64,000 nucleotides of DNA, from assembly GCF_000317105.1 (NCBI RefSeq), contig NC_019693.1, positions 2,480,001 to 2,544,000 of the forward strand. Reading direction: 5' to 3'. The DNA is from Oscillatoria acuminata PCC 6304 (lineage in GTDB: Bacteria > Cyanobacteriota > Cyanobacteriia > Cyanobacteriales > Laspinemataceae). Below are positions 1 through 9,415 of the stretch, one piece after another. Numbering within the stretch: position 1 is the first letter of the stretch; every line of letters begins with the position of its first letter. A program made the position numbers and the translations under genes. The notes beneath the pieces are model-generated. The model did no database searches. It worked only from the letters and a program-made list of their open reading frames with translations, and had not been told where the DNA came from.

Positions 1-1
1 G

Positions 2-1795
2 CCGACCCTACAAGGCAGTAGTGAATCCAGACAAGGATTATTCGAGAAAGCCGTCGCCCTGTTTAACCAAGAAGCGGTCCGACTTTACGAACTGGGAGAA
101 CATCCCCAAATTCCCACCCTTCTCGCCTCTTTTGAACAGGACAAACGCCTGTATTTGGTGCAAGAGTATATTGACGGCAAAACCCTGTGGCATGAACTCA
201 AAGAGGAGGGTCCATTTCGGGAGGAGAAAATTTGTGAACTCCTCGCCGGAGTTTTGCCGGTTCTACAGTTTGTCCACTCCAAAAATGTGATTCACCGAGA
301 TATTACCCCGGGGAATCTGTTGCGACGCCGGCGCGATGGTCGCCTGATTTTGATTGATTTTGGGGTAGCCAAACAACTGAGTGATGCTTCATTTGCGAAA
401 ACCGGGACAAAAGTCGGGACCACCTGTTATGCACCGATCGAACAACTTCGCAGTGGGAAGGCTTATCCCGCCAGTGATTTGTATGGGTTAGGGGTGACTT
501 GTATTCACCTGGTGACGGGTGCAAAACCTGATGGACTGTTTGACCCGATTAAGGGATGTATTTGGCGGGAGTATTTGGCGAATCGAGGTCGGACGATCGC
601 CCCGCGCCTGGGGGATATCCTGGATAAAATGATTAAAGATAACTTGGGCGATCGCTATCAATCAGCCCAAGAAGTCTTGACGGATTTGGCCGCCGTGTTA
701 CCCAACCAGGGCGATCGCCAGGAACTCCGCAACGCCGCCACCCGAATTCAAACTCCCCCATTCTCAAAACCGCCCTCAACCCAGAATTTACTTCCGCCTG
801 GGGAGAAGGTGAGTCCCGTGGCCGTTTTCTCGAAACCCCCCATTAGTCATCGCGCCGCCACCCCCAGTGGCCCTCGCTGTTTGCGGACCCTCACGGGTCA
901 TACCTCTTGGGTGACTTGTCTGGCGATCACCTCCAACAGTCACATTCTCGCCAGTGGCAGTCTGGACGATCGCATCCTGATTTGGAATTTTTTGACCGGG
1001 GCAACATTACGCGGGTTCTCCGGTCATACCAAATCGATTAATGGACTCGCCATCTCCCCCGATGGCAATCTTCTGGCCAGTTGCAGCGATGATGATACCA
1101 TCAAACTTTGGCATCTGAATACGGGGCGAGAAATTGCCACCCTCACGGAACATTTACGGGATGTAAATTCCCTAGCTTTTAACTCCACTGGCACAATTTT
1201 AGCCTCCGGTTCTGAAGATAGAACCGTGCGACTTTGGCAGATGGGAACAGGACCGAAAGGAAATCTTTCCGTCTCACCTTTATGTACCTTGGCCGGTCGT
1301 TCAGGAATGATTAAAGCCATTGCGATCGCACCCAATGGTCAACAGTTAGCCAGTGGGGGTCTGGATAACGCCATCCAAATTTGGGATTTAAAACACCAGA
1401 AAGTGCTCTATACCCTGGCGGGACATCTCCAATCCGTGAATTGTTTGGCAATCAGTCCCGATGGCACACTTCTAGCCAGTGGCAGTAAAGATAAAACGAT
1501 TAAACTCTGGAATTTTTCCACCGGAAAGCTGATTACCACCTTATCCGGTCATCGGGATATGGTGAATTCCGTGGCCTTTTCTCCCGATGGCAAACATCTC
1601 ATCAGTGGCAGTACAGACCAAACCTTAAATCTCTGGCAAATTCGCCAGGAAAAAGGCCAGTTATCCACCCACCTTGTCACCACCCTCAATGGACATACCG
1701 GGGCGGTGAATGCGGTGATTTTTGCGCCTGATGGTAAACTGGTGATTAGTGGCAGTTGGGACGAAACGATTAAAATTTGGCAAGTCTTGGCTTAA
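2..1795 (+). CDS. Ser/Thr protein kinase fused to WD40 propeller (5' end outside window)
   Basis: The reading frame is open to the left edge, so the N-terminus (expected zinc ribbon, glycine loop and ATP-binding lysine) lies outside the window. What is visible is the kinase C-lobe followed by seven WD40 repeats, a classic seven-bladed propeller used for protein docking. The catalytic loop reads HRDITPGN: the lysine normally found in HRDxKxxN is threonine, while the metal-binding DFG (LIDFGVAK) is kept. It is the first of four tandem kinase genes on this strand and is followed 82 bp later by the next. Family: Hanks-type (PknB-like) cytosolic kinase, as no membrane segment is seen. The threonine substitution could lower phosphotransfer; that is inference. 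The kinase-WD40 assignment is firm. Confidence 0.93.
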   Translation, partial: PTLQGSSESRQGLFEKAVALFNQEAVRLYELGEHPQIPTLLASFEQDKRLYLVQEYIDGKTLWHELKEEGPFREEKICELLAGVLPVLQFVHSKNVIHRDITPGNLLRRRRDGRLILIDFGVAKQLSDASFAKTGTKVGTTCYAPIEQLRSGKAYPASDLYGLGVTCIHLVTGAKPDGLFDPIKGCIWREYLANRGRTIAPRLGDILDKMIKDNLGDRYQSAQEVLTDLAAVLPNQGDRQELRNAATRIQTPPFSKPPSTQNLLPPGEKVSPVAVFSKPPISHRAATPSGPRCLRTLTGHTSWVTCLAITSNSHILASGSLDDRILIWNFLTGATLRGFSGHTKSINGLAISPDGNLLASCSDDDTIKLWHLNTGREIATLTEHLRDVNSLAFNSTGTILASGSEDRTVRLWQMGTGPKGNLSVSPLCTLAGRSGMIKAIAIAPNGQQLASGGLDNAIQIWDLKHQKVLYTLAGHLQSVNCLAISPDGTLLASGSKDKTIKLWNFSTGKLITTLSGHRDMVNSVAFSPDGKHLISGSTDQTLNLWQIRQEKGQLSTHLVTTLNGHTGAVNAVIFAPDGKLVISGSWDETIKIWQVLA

Positions 1796-1877
1796 ACCAG
1801 GCGGATCAGACTTGTGTCGGTGCGATCGCCACTCATATCCGAGGAACGATACCCATTCTGTCAATTCCGGTAAAATT

Positions 1878-3026
1878 ATGACCTATTGCCTCAATTCCAA
1901 CTGCCCTAACCCCTCCAATCCCCCCAGCACCAAATTTTGTCTAACTTGTGGGGCTAAATTACTGTTGCGCGATCGCTATCGGGCAGTCCAACCCCTGGGT
2001 CAGGGGGGGATGGGTCGTACCTTTTTCGCTGTTGATGAAGACCGCCTCAATGCGCCCTGTGTGATTAAACAGTTTTTTCCCCAAATTCAAGGGACTGCTG
2101 CCTTAGCCAAAGCTACGGAACTGTTTCAACGGGAAGCAGTGCAATTGCTTCATCTGGGCGAACATCCTCAAATTCCCTCTCTTTATGCTTATTTTGAACA
2201 AGACAAACGCTGGTATTTAGTCCAGGAATTAATTGATGGACCGGACCTTTTAGATGAACTCAAACAACAGGGAGCATTCAGCGAACATCAAATTCAATCC
2301 CTGTTACTCGATTTATTACCGATTCTGCAATTTATTCACAATAATAATGTTATTCATCGCGATATCAAACCCGATAATATTTTACGTCGGCGCAAGGATA
2401 ATAAGCTAGTTTTAGTCGATTTTGGTGTAGCTAAAGAAGGGACGGGGACTGCCTTAGCCCAAATGGGAACTCGCGCTGGCACTCACGGGTATGCACCCCT
2501 GGAACAAATTCGCGGGGGTCAGGCTTATCCCGCCAGTGATTTATATAGTTTGGGTGTGACTTGTATTCAACTGTTAACGGCCAAAATGCCCGATGATTTA
2601 TATGATGGGATGAATGCCCGTTGGGTGTGGAAAGAACAACTGGCAAAGCAAGGGAAAAGGACCTCTCCCATTTTAGCCCAAATTTTAGATAAACTGCTGC
2701 AAGAATTAGTACGCGATCGCTATCAATCAGCGACAGAGGTGTTACAGGCATTGCAACCTAATCCACTCCCTTCCCCTCCCCCCAAACCCCCTGCTGCCGC
2801 CCAAACTCCCCCCTCCACCCGCGTTCAACCGGGCAAGTTTGACCCAGTTTCTGTGGATTTAGAAGCGATTAAAACTCATTTTAGTCAAGGACAACCGGGC
2901 AATCCTCCACCTCCGGCATCTCCCCCACCTAAACCTAGCCCAACTCCTGCCAATAAACCCCCAGGATTTGACCCGATCGCTGCTGAATTAGAAGCCTTAC
3001 GCTCTGAATTTGGAGGTGAATCTTAA
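1878..3026 (+). CDS. Ser/Thr protein kinase with N-terminal zinc ribbon and proline-rich tail
   Basis: A 382-residue Hanks-type kinase. I chose the ATG at 1878, not upstream alternatives, because it begins the MxYCxxxxC motif shared with its two downstream paralogues. Cysteines 4, 9, 21 and 24 form a predicted zinc ribbon. The kinase domain (about residues 33-295) has a canonical loop GQGGMGRTF, ATP lysine in VIKQ, HRDIKPDN and VDFGVAK, so it should be active. Unlike its neighbours it has no WD40 domain. It ends in a proline-rich linker with two copies of a FDPxxxxLEAxxxxF motif, possibly a short docking helix. It is cytosolic by appearance. Substrates are unknown. Confidence 0.93.
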   Translation: MTYCLNSNCPNPSNPPSTKFCLTCGAKLLLRDRYRAVQPLGQGGMGRTFFAVDEDRLNAPCVIKQFFPQIQGTAALAKATELFQREAVQLLHLGEHPQIPSLYAYFEQDKRWYLVQELIDGPDLLDELKQQGAFSEHQIQSLLLDLLPILQFIHNNNVIHRDIKPDNILRRRKDNKLVLVDFGVAKEGTGTALAQMGTRAGTHGYAPLEQIRGGQAYPASDLYSLGVTCIQLLTAKMPDDLYDGMNARWVWKEQLAKQGKRTSPILAQILDKLLQELVRDRYQSATEVLQALQPNPLPSPPPKPPAAAQTPPSTRVQPGKFDPVSVDLEAIKTHFSQGQPGNPPPPASPPPKPSPTPANKPPGFDPIAAELEALRSEFGGES

Positions 3027-3106
3027 TCCCTTAAAACCCTGGGGAACTGAGGGTTATTTCTAATAAAAATAAATTCGGTTTTTTAAGAACAATCCGCAGA
3101 TTATAA

Positions 3107-3316
3107 GGGAGCATCTCAATTTGTTCAAGAGACCTAACCCCCCAGCCCCCTTCCCTAAGAGGGAAGGGGGAGCCGGAAGGGGGAGTTTCAAAGCCCCTCC
3201 CGTAATAAACATTCATTCCTTATTCTCCCTCTCCTCGTAGGAGAGGGCCGGGGAGAGGTAGGGGAGGGGTTTGGGGAGAGGTCCGACTGGTTTTTAGGCA
3301 AAATTGAGATGCTCCC
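3107..3316. mobile_element. MITE, copy 1, perfect 16-bp terminal inverted repeats and 8-bp target duplication
   Basis: Ends GGGAGCATCTCAATTT and AAATTGAGATGCTCCC are exact inverted complements. The 8-bp sequence GATTATAA stands directly outside both ends (3099-3106 and 3317-3324), a target-site duplication. The 210-bp interior is non-coding, with C-rich/G-rich complementary blocks able to fold. It lies against the left end of the IS1634-like element, and its target overlaps the first bases of that end. A related copy is at 41108-41265 and decayed relatives are at 46111 and 61017. Confidence 0.85.
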
Positions 3317-3317
3317 G

Positions 3318-5022
3318 ATTATAACCTACATTCCGCAGGTAAAATAAGAGAGTTCGGAATATTCTAAAACCATGACAGACATAGCATCTGATATCATAGT
3401 ACAAGATATTGACCACTGTGGCATAGTCTCCGGCATCATTGATGAGATAGGTCTCGTCTATCGCGATTAACCGGGAACTGGAACCCCACCCCCTAACCCT
3501 CGTGAGTCCAGGAATCATTGTCAAAGCAATGATTCTCAATGGTTTAGGGTTGGTGAGCGCCCCATTGTACTTATTTCCTCAATTCTTTGTCGGCAAAGCC
3601 ACAGAACATCTTCTAGGAGAAGGGATAACCCCAGATCTGCTCAATGATGACCGATTAGGTAGAGTGCTAGATGAACTTTATAAAGTAGGCATCACTCAAC
3701 TATTTGTCAAACTAGCCTTGGCTGCGGCTAAAAAGTTCCAAGTAAATACTCGCTCCTCCCACCTTGATTCAACGTCGTTTCATGTTCATGGGCAATATAG
3801 TCGGGAACCTAACCTCACAGGAGAACCCGTTCCGATTGAGATTACTTATGGATACTCAAGAGACCACCGTCCGGACTTAAAACAATTTATCGTAGATTTG
3901 ATTTGTAGTTCAGACGGGGATGTTCCGCTATATTTAAGAGTAGCCTCCGGCAATGAATCCGACTCAGCTATTTTTGCTAAATTGATGAAAGAATTTAGGG
4001 AAAATTGGGACATGGACGGATTATTTGTAGCCGATGCCGCCCTTTATAATCAAGAGAATTTAAAACAAATTAATCATTTGAAATGGGTGTCCCGAGTTCC
4101 GGCTTCTTTGAAAGCCGCTAAAGAATTATTGAGCGAACCCGCCGAGTCAGACCTGCAAACTTGTCAATTGGATGGATATCGGATAAAAAGTTGTGAAATC
4201 ACTTATGAAGAAATTAAACAAAGATGGCTGCTGGTGGAAAGTGAAAAACGGAAAGAGTCTGACTTAAAGCAATTAAAGAAAAAGATTAAAAATTTATCAG
4301 AAAAAGCCCAAGCAGAACTTAAAAAATTAAGTCAACAGAAATTCGCTTGTCAACCTGATGCAGAGCAAGCCGTTGAGCAATTCAACAAAAAGCTACGATA
4401 TCATACAATTACCGGGGTTGAAATATTAACAGTTCCCTATTATACCCAACCCGGAAGACCACCCAAGGGAGCCAAGCCCGCTGGGTATTCTTATCAAATC
4501 CAAGGGACTTTATCAGAGAACGAGGCAGCTATAGAACAAGAGAAAATTCGAGCGGGAAGATTTATTCTAGCTACGAACGTCTTGGATGTTAATGAACTGA
4601 GCGATGAACAAATATTAGAGGAATACAAAAACCAACAATCGACGGAAAGAGGATTTCGGTTTTTAAAAGACCCGATGTTTTTTACCGATAGTGTATTCCT
4701 AAAAAATCCCGAACGAATAGAAGCCCTAGCAATGGTGATGGGATTGTGTTTGTTAGTGTATAGTTTAGGTCAAAGAGCATTAAGAGAGGCTCTGGCTCAA
4801 GCAAAAAAGTCGATTAAGAATCAAGTAGGTAAACCCACCCCTACCCCAACTCTACGATGGGTTTTTCAATGTTTTCAATCCATTCACTTGCTTACAGTTG
4901 ATGGAGTCAAGAAAATCACTTATTTAACGGATGAGCGGCGATGGATCCTTCAGTTCCTAGGGGCCTCCTGCCAGAAATATTATTTACTGACTTGATTCAA
5001 CCTGCGGAATGTGGGTTATAAT
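3318..5022 (+). mobile_element. IS1634-like insertion sequence
   Basis: A 1.7-kb element bounded by 23-bp terminal inverted repeats (3318-3340 and 5000-5022) that match at 22 of 23 positions and read inward ATTATAACC...GCAGGT. It contains one transposase gene, with a frameshift near its start. No clear target duplication is seen, partly because a MITE has inserted at the left boundary. It separates kinase genes two and three. Confidence 0.85.
3372..4995 (+). pseudogene. IS1634-family transposase, frameshifted near N-terminus
   Basis: The bulk (from about 3451 to 4995) encodes a DDE transposase of the IS1634 family (IS4 superfamily): a DUF4277-like N-terminal region (GLVSAPLYLFPQFF, ATEHLLGEGI), then the catalytic core (HLDSTSF, FVADAALY) and a late YREK-like segment (STERGFRFLKDP). 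The natural start appears to be the ATG at 3372, whose frame encodes a family-like start (IDHCGIVSGIIDEIGLV) but stops with TAA at 3468. The expected continuation (INREL...VSPGIIVKAM) is in the +1 frame. Without frameshifting only an N-truncated protein could be made from the GTG at 3502 (497 residues). It could be a disabled copy or, less likely, programmed frameshifting; no clear slippery heptamer is seen. Confidence 0.8.
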
Positions 5023-5364
5023 TGTTGCAACCCTCCTTTATTTTCTTTTAAAAAACCTAATTTAAGCCGCTTAAATTTATCACCTATTTCTGATTATCTA
5101 ACCCACTTTAACAGCACTTATGCAGATTTTTATAATCCATTTTTCCTAAATATGTAGAGGCGATTCGCGAATCGCCTCTACATCCTCTACATATTTAGCG
5201 TTTAACTTTTTAAATTGCTCAAGGCCTGTTAAATGAACTGTAAAAACCCTCCGTCAGTCACTCCCCTAATTTTCTCAAAAAGCGGTTAATTTGGGGAAAT
5301 TGGGATTAAAATAGAAAATTAGAAGAGTTGCCCATATCCTGAAGCATTTTACCTGAAAAATGGC
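5023..5364. other. Intergenic spacer with a 30-bp perfect palindrome
   Basis: No gene is visible. The only structured element is the palindrome TGTAGAGGCGATTCG followed by its exact complement at 5153-5182, a dispersed hairpin type of cyanobacteria, which could terminate transcription or be a mobile repeat relic. The last 60 bases should hold the promoter of the kinase at 5365. Confidence 0.6.
5153..5182. repeat. 30-bp perfect palindrome
   Basis: The first 15 bases, TGTAGAGGCGATTCG, are followed directly by their reverse complement. It would form a long hairpin in RNA or a cruciform in DNA. Confidence 0.9.
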
Positions 5365-7236
5365 ATGAGCTATTGTCTCAATCCCCACTGTCAAAATCCA
5401 GAAAATCCAGCCGGTATCAAGTTTTGTCAAAGTTGTGGCAACAAGTTACAACTCAACGATCGCTATCAAGCACTTTCCCTGTTGGGGGAAGGAGGATTTG
5501 GACGCACCTTCATTGCGGAAGATGCCGATCGCTTAAATGCCACCTGTGTGATTAAACAATTTTTGCCGTTACCCCAAGTTCAGCAAAATTCCGACTTATT
5601 AGAAACCGCGACTAAAATGTTCGCCCAGGAAGCCCAACGATTGTTACAACTGGGGGATCATCCCCAAATTCCCACCTTATTTGCGGATTTTGCCATTGAG
5701 GGTCGTCTCTATTTGGTACAACAGTTCATCAATGGAAAAACTTTGTTACAAGAGTTAGATGAAACTGGGCCTTTTTCGGCTGAAAAAGTTAAAAATTTAT
5801 TATTAGATTTGCTGCCCGTTTTACAGTATATTCACGATAAAAATGTTGTTCATCGTGATATTAAGCCCGAAAATATTTTAAGACAAAACTCTGATGGAAA
5901 ATATGTCTTGATTGATTTTGGGGTAGCAAAACAACTGAGTAGTAACGTTTTAGTCAAAACTGGCACCAAAATTGGGACTGAAGGCTATGCACCGATTGAA
6001 CAACTCCGGGGAGGAAAAGCATATCCAGCCAGTGATTTGTACAGTTTGGGGGTGACTTGTATTCATTTGATGACGGATACTAATCCCGATGAATTGTACG
6101 ACCCGATGCAGGGGCGCTGGTTGTGGCGAGAAGAATTAATCAAAAAAGGGATAACGATTGATCTGCGCTTAGAAAAAGTGATTGATAAGATGGTGCAGGA
6201 GTGGGTGAACGATCGCTACGAAAGTGCGGGAGTGGCGCTGGCGGACCTTTATTGGTCCATTCCCCAAAGATTTATGTCCAAATCCTCCAGAGTGACCCCG
6301 ACGATTCATCCCTCTATTCCGACCACCTGGAAATGTGTTCATACTTTGACAGGTCATCAGAACTATGCGATCGCCGTGGCGATTAGTCCGGATGGAGAAA
6401 CCTTAGCCAGTTGTAGTTATGATAAAACCATTAAGGTGTGGCATTTGGCTACCGGGAATGCGATCGGGACTTTAACCGCTCATACCGGGTGGGTGAGTTG
6501 CCTAGCGATTAGTCCCGACGGACAAATTCTGGTCAGTGGCAGTTTGGATAATACCCTAAAGCTGTGGGATTTGGGCAGTGGGAACTTATTGCAGACCTGG
6601 GATGGATTAAATGCTTATCCGTTGTCGATTGCGATCAGTCCCGATGGGGGAATACTCGCTGCTGGTTGTTTTGACAGTACGGTGAAACTGTGGGACCTGA
6701 CAACGGGGATGGCCGTGGGGACCCTGATGGGACATACGGGGTATGTAGAATCGGTGGCGATCGCCCCGGATGGAAAAACCTTAGCCAGTGGGGGGGGATA
6801 CGATGACCATACTATCAAATTATGGGACTTGAGTAGTGGCCTAGAGCAAGCCACCCTCAAGGGACATTTGGCCTCAGTCCGTGCAGTCGCTTTTACCCCC
6901 AATGGTCAACAGTTAGTGAGTGGCAGTGAAGACAAAACCGTGAAGCTGTGGGATTTACAGACCCACACCGAGACATACAGCTTGCAGACCCTGAAGGATT
7001 GGGTACAAGCCGTTGCCGTGAGTCCTGATGGGGAAATTCTAGCCTGTGGCAGTCGCGATCGGCTGATTAGATTGTTCCATTTAAGAACTGGACAAGAACT
7101 CTGTACCTTAAAATGGCATTCTGGACCGATTACCTCTGTGGCCTTTAGTCCAGGGGGCAACAAATTAGTGAGTAGCAGTTGGGATAATACAATAAAAATT
7201 TGGGAAGCTGTCTTGTCAACTGAAAATAAAACATAA
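5365..7236 (+). CDS. Ser/Thr protein kinase with zinc ribbon and seven WD40 repeats
   Basis: A 623-residue protein starting at the ATG that opens the MSYCLNPHC zinc ribbon (Cys 4, 9, 21, 24). The kinase domain (about 33-300) has all key motifs: GEGGFGRTF, VIKQF, HRDIKPEN, LIDFGVAK, and a conserved activation segment GTxGYAPIEQ. From about residue 325, seven WD40 repeats follow, each with an SPDG turn and a LWD/IWE-type end, forming a propeller. It has no membrane segment, so it is likely a soluble signalling kinase whose propeller recruits partners. Of the three kinase-WD40 fusions here it is the best candidate for an active enzyme. It is a paralogue of the flanking genes and probably arose by local duplication. 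Confidence 0.95.
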   Translation: MSYCLNPHCQNPENPAGIKFCQSCGNKLQLNDRYQALSLLGEGGFGRTFIAEDADRLNATCVIKQFLPLPQVQQNSDLLETATKMFAQEAQRLLQLGDHPQIPTLFADFAIEGRLYLVQQFINGKTLLQELDETGPFSAEKVKNLLLDLLPVLQYIHDKNVVHRDIKPENILRQNSDGKYVLIDFGVAKQLSSNVLVKTGTKIGTEGYAPIEQLRGGKAYPASDLYSLGVTCIHLMTDTNPDELYDPMQGRWLWREELIKKGITIDLRLEKVIDKMVQEWVNDRYESAGVALADLYWSIPQRFMSKSSRVTPTIHPSIPTTWKCVHTLTGHQNYAIAVAISPDGETLASCSYDKTIKVWHLATGNAIGTLTAHTGWVSCLAISPDGQILVSGSLDNTLKLWDLGSGNLLQTWDGLNAYPLSIAISPDGGILAAGCFDSTVKLWDLTTGMAVGTLMGHTGYVESVAIAPDGKTLASGGGYDDHTIKLWDLSSGLEQATLKGHLASVRAVAFTPNGQQLVSGSEDKTVKLWDLQTHTETYSLQTLKDWVQAVAVSPDGEILACGSRDRLIRLFHLRTGQELCTLKWHSGPITSVAFSPGGNKLVSSSWDNTIKIWEAVLSTENKT

Positions 7237-7420
7237 AATAGGCCATTAACAAAACGAGTGCGATTCAGAAAAAACTGATTAAAGTTCCCCATATTTGGTA
7301 GTCTGCAATACCAATAGTTCTTAAAAATCTGGTTGGCTTGACCCGTTCTGTAAAAGCGCCAAGACCAAAATTCTGGTAAAGACTGATTATTATATAACCA
7401 CTTCTGAAGTGTTTGCTGGT

Positions 7421-9313
7421 ATGAATTATTGCGTGAATCCCGCTTGCCAAAATCCCCAAAACCCACCGACTATCACGACTTGTCTAAGTTGTGGATCGAA
7501 TTTGCTGCTGCAAGAGCGCTACCGGACCATCCAACTTCTGGGAGAAGGGGGTATGGAACGAACTTTTTTGGCGGTGGACCAACAGAAGCAAGACAGCTAC
7601 TGCATTATCAAGCAACTGCTGCCCGTGGAAAACGGCTTAGAAGCCGCAGCAAATAGTAGTACCCTGGAAAAGGCCATTGAAGTCTTCCATCATGATGCTC
7701 AACGTCGGCAGGCCATTGGAGATCATCAGCAAATTGCTAAGTTGCTAGATTATTTTGAGCAAGACAAACGCCTGTACATGGCGATCGAGTTTATCGACGG
7801 GCAAAGTTTACTCGAAGAGATGGAAAAAGATGGTCCGTTCCGAGAACCTCAAATCTGGGAACTGCTCGATCGCCTCTTACCCGTTTTCAAAACCATTCAC
7901 GATCGCAATATCATTCACCGCGATATCAAACCCGAGAACATTCGCCGCCGCCATAACGGAGAATTAGTCCTCGCGAATTTTGGCGTTTCTAAACATTTAT
8001 CAATCATTGGACTGGCTAGAACCGGGAGTACCACTGGGACCGAAGGATATGCCCCTCCAGAACAGATTCGGGGGGGACTCGCCTATCCCGCCAGCGACCT
8101 CTATAGTTTAGGCGTCACCTGCATTCAACTCTTAACGGGAGAGTGGGTGGATGATTTGTACGACCCCCTGGAGGGAAGATGGATCTGGAGAGAACGACTC
8201 TGGAAATTGGGCCTGGATGTCAGTGACGGTTTAGCCCACATCCTAGACAAACTCTTGCAGGATCGAGTGAATGAACGGTATCAGTCTGGAACTGAAGTTC
8301 TGGAAGACTTGCATTCCCGACGACCTACATTTTTGAATAGTTTAGAAGAACAAACTTTACCGCCAACTGTCACCACCGCCACCCCATCGACCACCCCACC
8401 CCTGGCAGATCCCAATGCCTGGAGATGCATCCGGACCCTCAAAGGTCATCAAGGTTGGGTCTGGGCGATTTCCTTTAGTCCCGATGGCAGGACCTTAGCC
8501 AGTGGTAGCGCTGATAAAAGCGTCATCCTGTGGAATATGACCACTGGCGATCGCCTCCGCACCTTAAAGGGTCATTCGGATTTAGTCCTCTGTGTCGCCT
8601 TCAGTCCCCAATCCCCCCTCTTCGCCAGTAGTAGTCGAGATAAAAGCATCATTCTCTGGAACGCTGAAACCGGGGAACGGATTCGGAACCTTGGGGGATG
8701 GTTTTCCGGCCATTCTGAATTAGTGGATGCTCTCGCCTTTAGTCCCAACGGTACCATGCTGGCTTCCGGGAGTTGGGACCGCAAAATCATTCTCTGGAAT
8801 CCCTATACCGGCAAAGCCCTCCGCAAGCTCAGGGGCCACTCAAGCTGGGTCTATTCTCTCGCCTTTAGTCCCGATGGCATTACCCTCGCTTCTGGCAGTC
8901 GCGACACCACCTTGATGCTGTGGAATGTCCACACCGGCAAGCAATTTTTTACCCTCTACGGCGATTCGGGTCTCGTCAATGCCGTTGCTTTCAGTCCCGA
9001 TGGCCAAACCATCGTCAGCGGAAATTTTGACGGTTCTCTAGTCCTTTGGGATGTGGGTCGAGGTGAACAAATCACTCGCTTACCAGGACATTCGGAACGG
9101 GTCAATACTCTAGCTTTTAGTCCCGATGGCAAATTACTCGCCAGTGGCAGTCGGGATCAAACCGTCATCCTCTGGGATATCCGCAAACGCAAGCCCCTCT
9201 GTACTCTGACCGACCATAGCGATCGGGTCTTTGCCGTCGCCTTCAGTCCCGATAGCAAAACCCTCGCTACTGCCGCAGGGGATGAGACGGTTAAGTTGTG
9301 GCAGGCACCGTGA
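7421..9313 (+). CDS. WD40-fused Hanks-type kinase homologue, probable pseudokinase
   Basis: A 630-residue paralogue. I place the start at the ATG at 7421 because it aligns with the zinc-ribbon start of its neighbours (Cys 4, 9, 21, 24). The kinase fold is retained with HRDIKPEN and the ATP lysine (IIKQL), but two key positions differ: the glycine loop is GEGGMERTF instead of GxGGxGRTF, and the magnesium-binding DFG is NFG (GCG AAT TTT GGC). Loss of the DFG aspartate usually abolishes or strongly lowers catalysis. Seven WD40 repeats follow from about residue 340. An open 630-codon frame argues against simple decay, so a scaffold or regulator of the neighbouring kinases is plausible (inference). 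Confidence 0.92.
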   Translation: MNYCVNPACQNPQNPPTITTCLSCGSNLLLQERYRTIQLLGEGGMERTFLAVDQQKQDSYCIIKQLLPVENGLEAAANSSTLEKAIEVFHHDAQRRQAIGDHQQIAKLLDYFEQDKRLYMAIEFIDGQSLLEEMEKDGPFREPQIWELLDRLLPVFKTIHDRNIIHRDIKPENIRRRHNGELVLANFGVSKHLSIIGLARTGSTTGTEGYAPPEQIRGGLAYPASDLYSLGVTCIQLLTGEWVDDLYDPLEGRWIWRERLWKLGLDVSDGLAHILDKLLQDRVNERYQSGTEVLEDLHSRRPTFLNSLEEQTLPPTVTTATPSTTPPLADPNAWRCIRTLKGHQGWVWAISFSPDGRTLASGSADKSVILWNMTTGDRLRTLKGHSDLVLCVAFSPQSPLFASSSRDKSIILWNAETGERIRNLGGWFSGHSELVDALAFSPNGTMLASGSWDRKIILWNPYTGKALRKLRGHSSWVYSLAFSPDGITLASGSRDTTLMLWNVHTGKQFFTLYGDSGLVNAVAFSPDGQTIVSGNFDGSLVLWDVGRGEQITRLPGHSERVNTLAFSPDGKLLASGSRDQTVILWDIRKRKPLCTLTDHSDRVFAVAFSPDSKTLATAAGDETVKLWQAP

Positions 9314-9316
9314 TGG

Positions 9317-9358
9317 GTCATTTGTCCTTGGTCATTGGTCATTTGTCCTTGGTTGATG
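9317..9358. repeat. Short tandem heptamer-type repeats (GGTCATT / GGTCCTT)
   Basis: Degenerate 7-base units of the type GTCATTG and GTCCTTG follow the last kinase gene. They are the same family as the arrays near 33461, 33740, 37660 and 55865. Confidence 0.75.
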
Positions 9359-9415
9359 GGGAGGATGGGGGAGAAACCAGCAAGTTCAACGTCACGACTG
9401 AAGTCGTTCTCCTCC

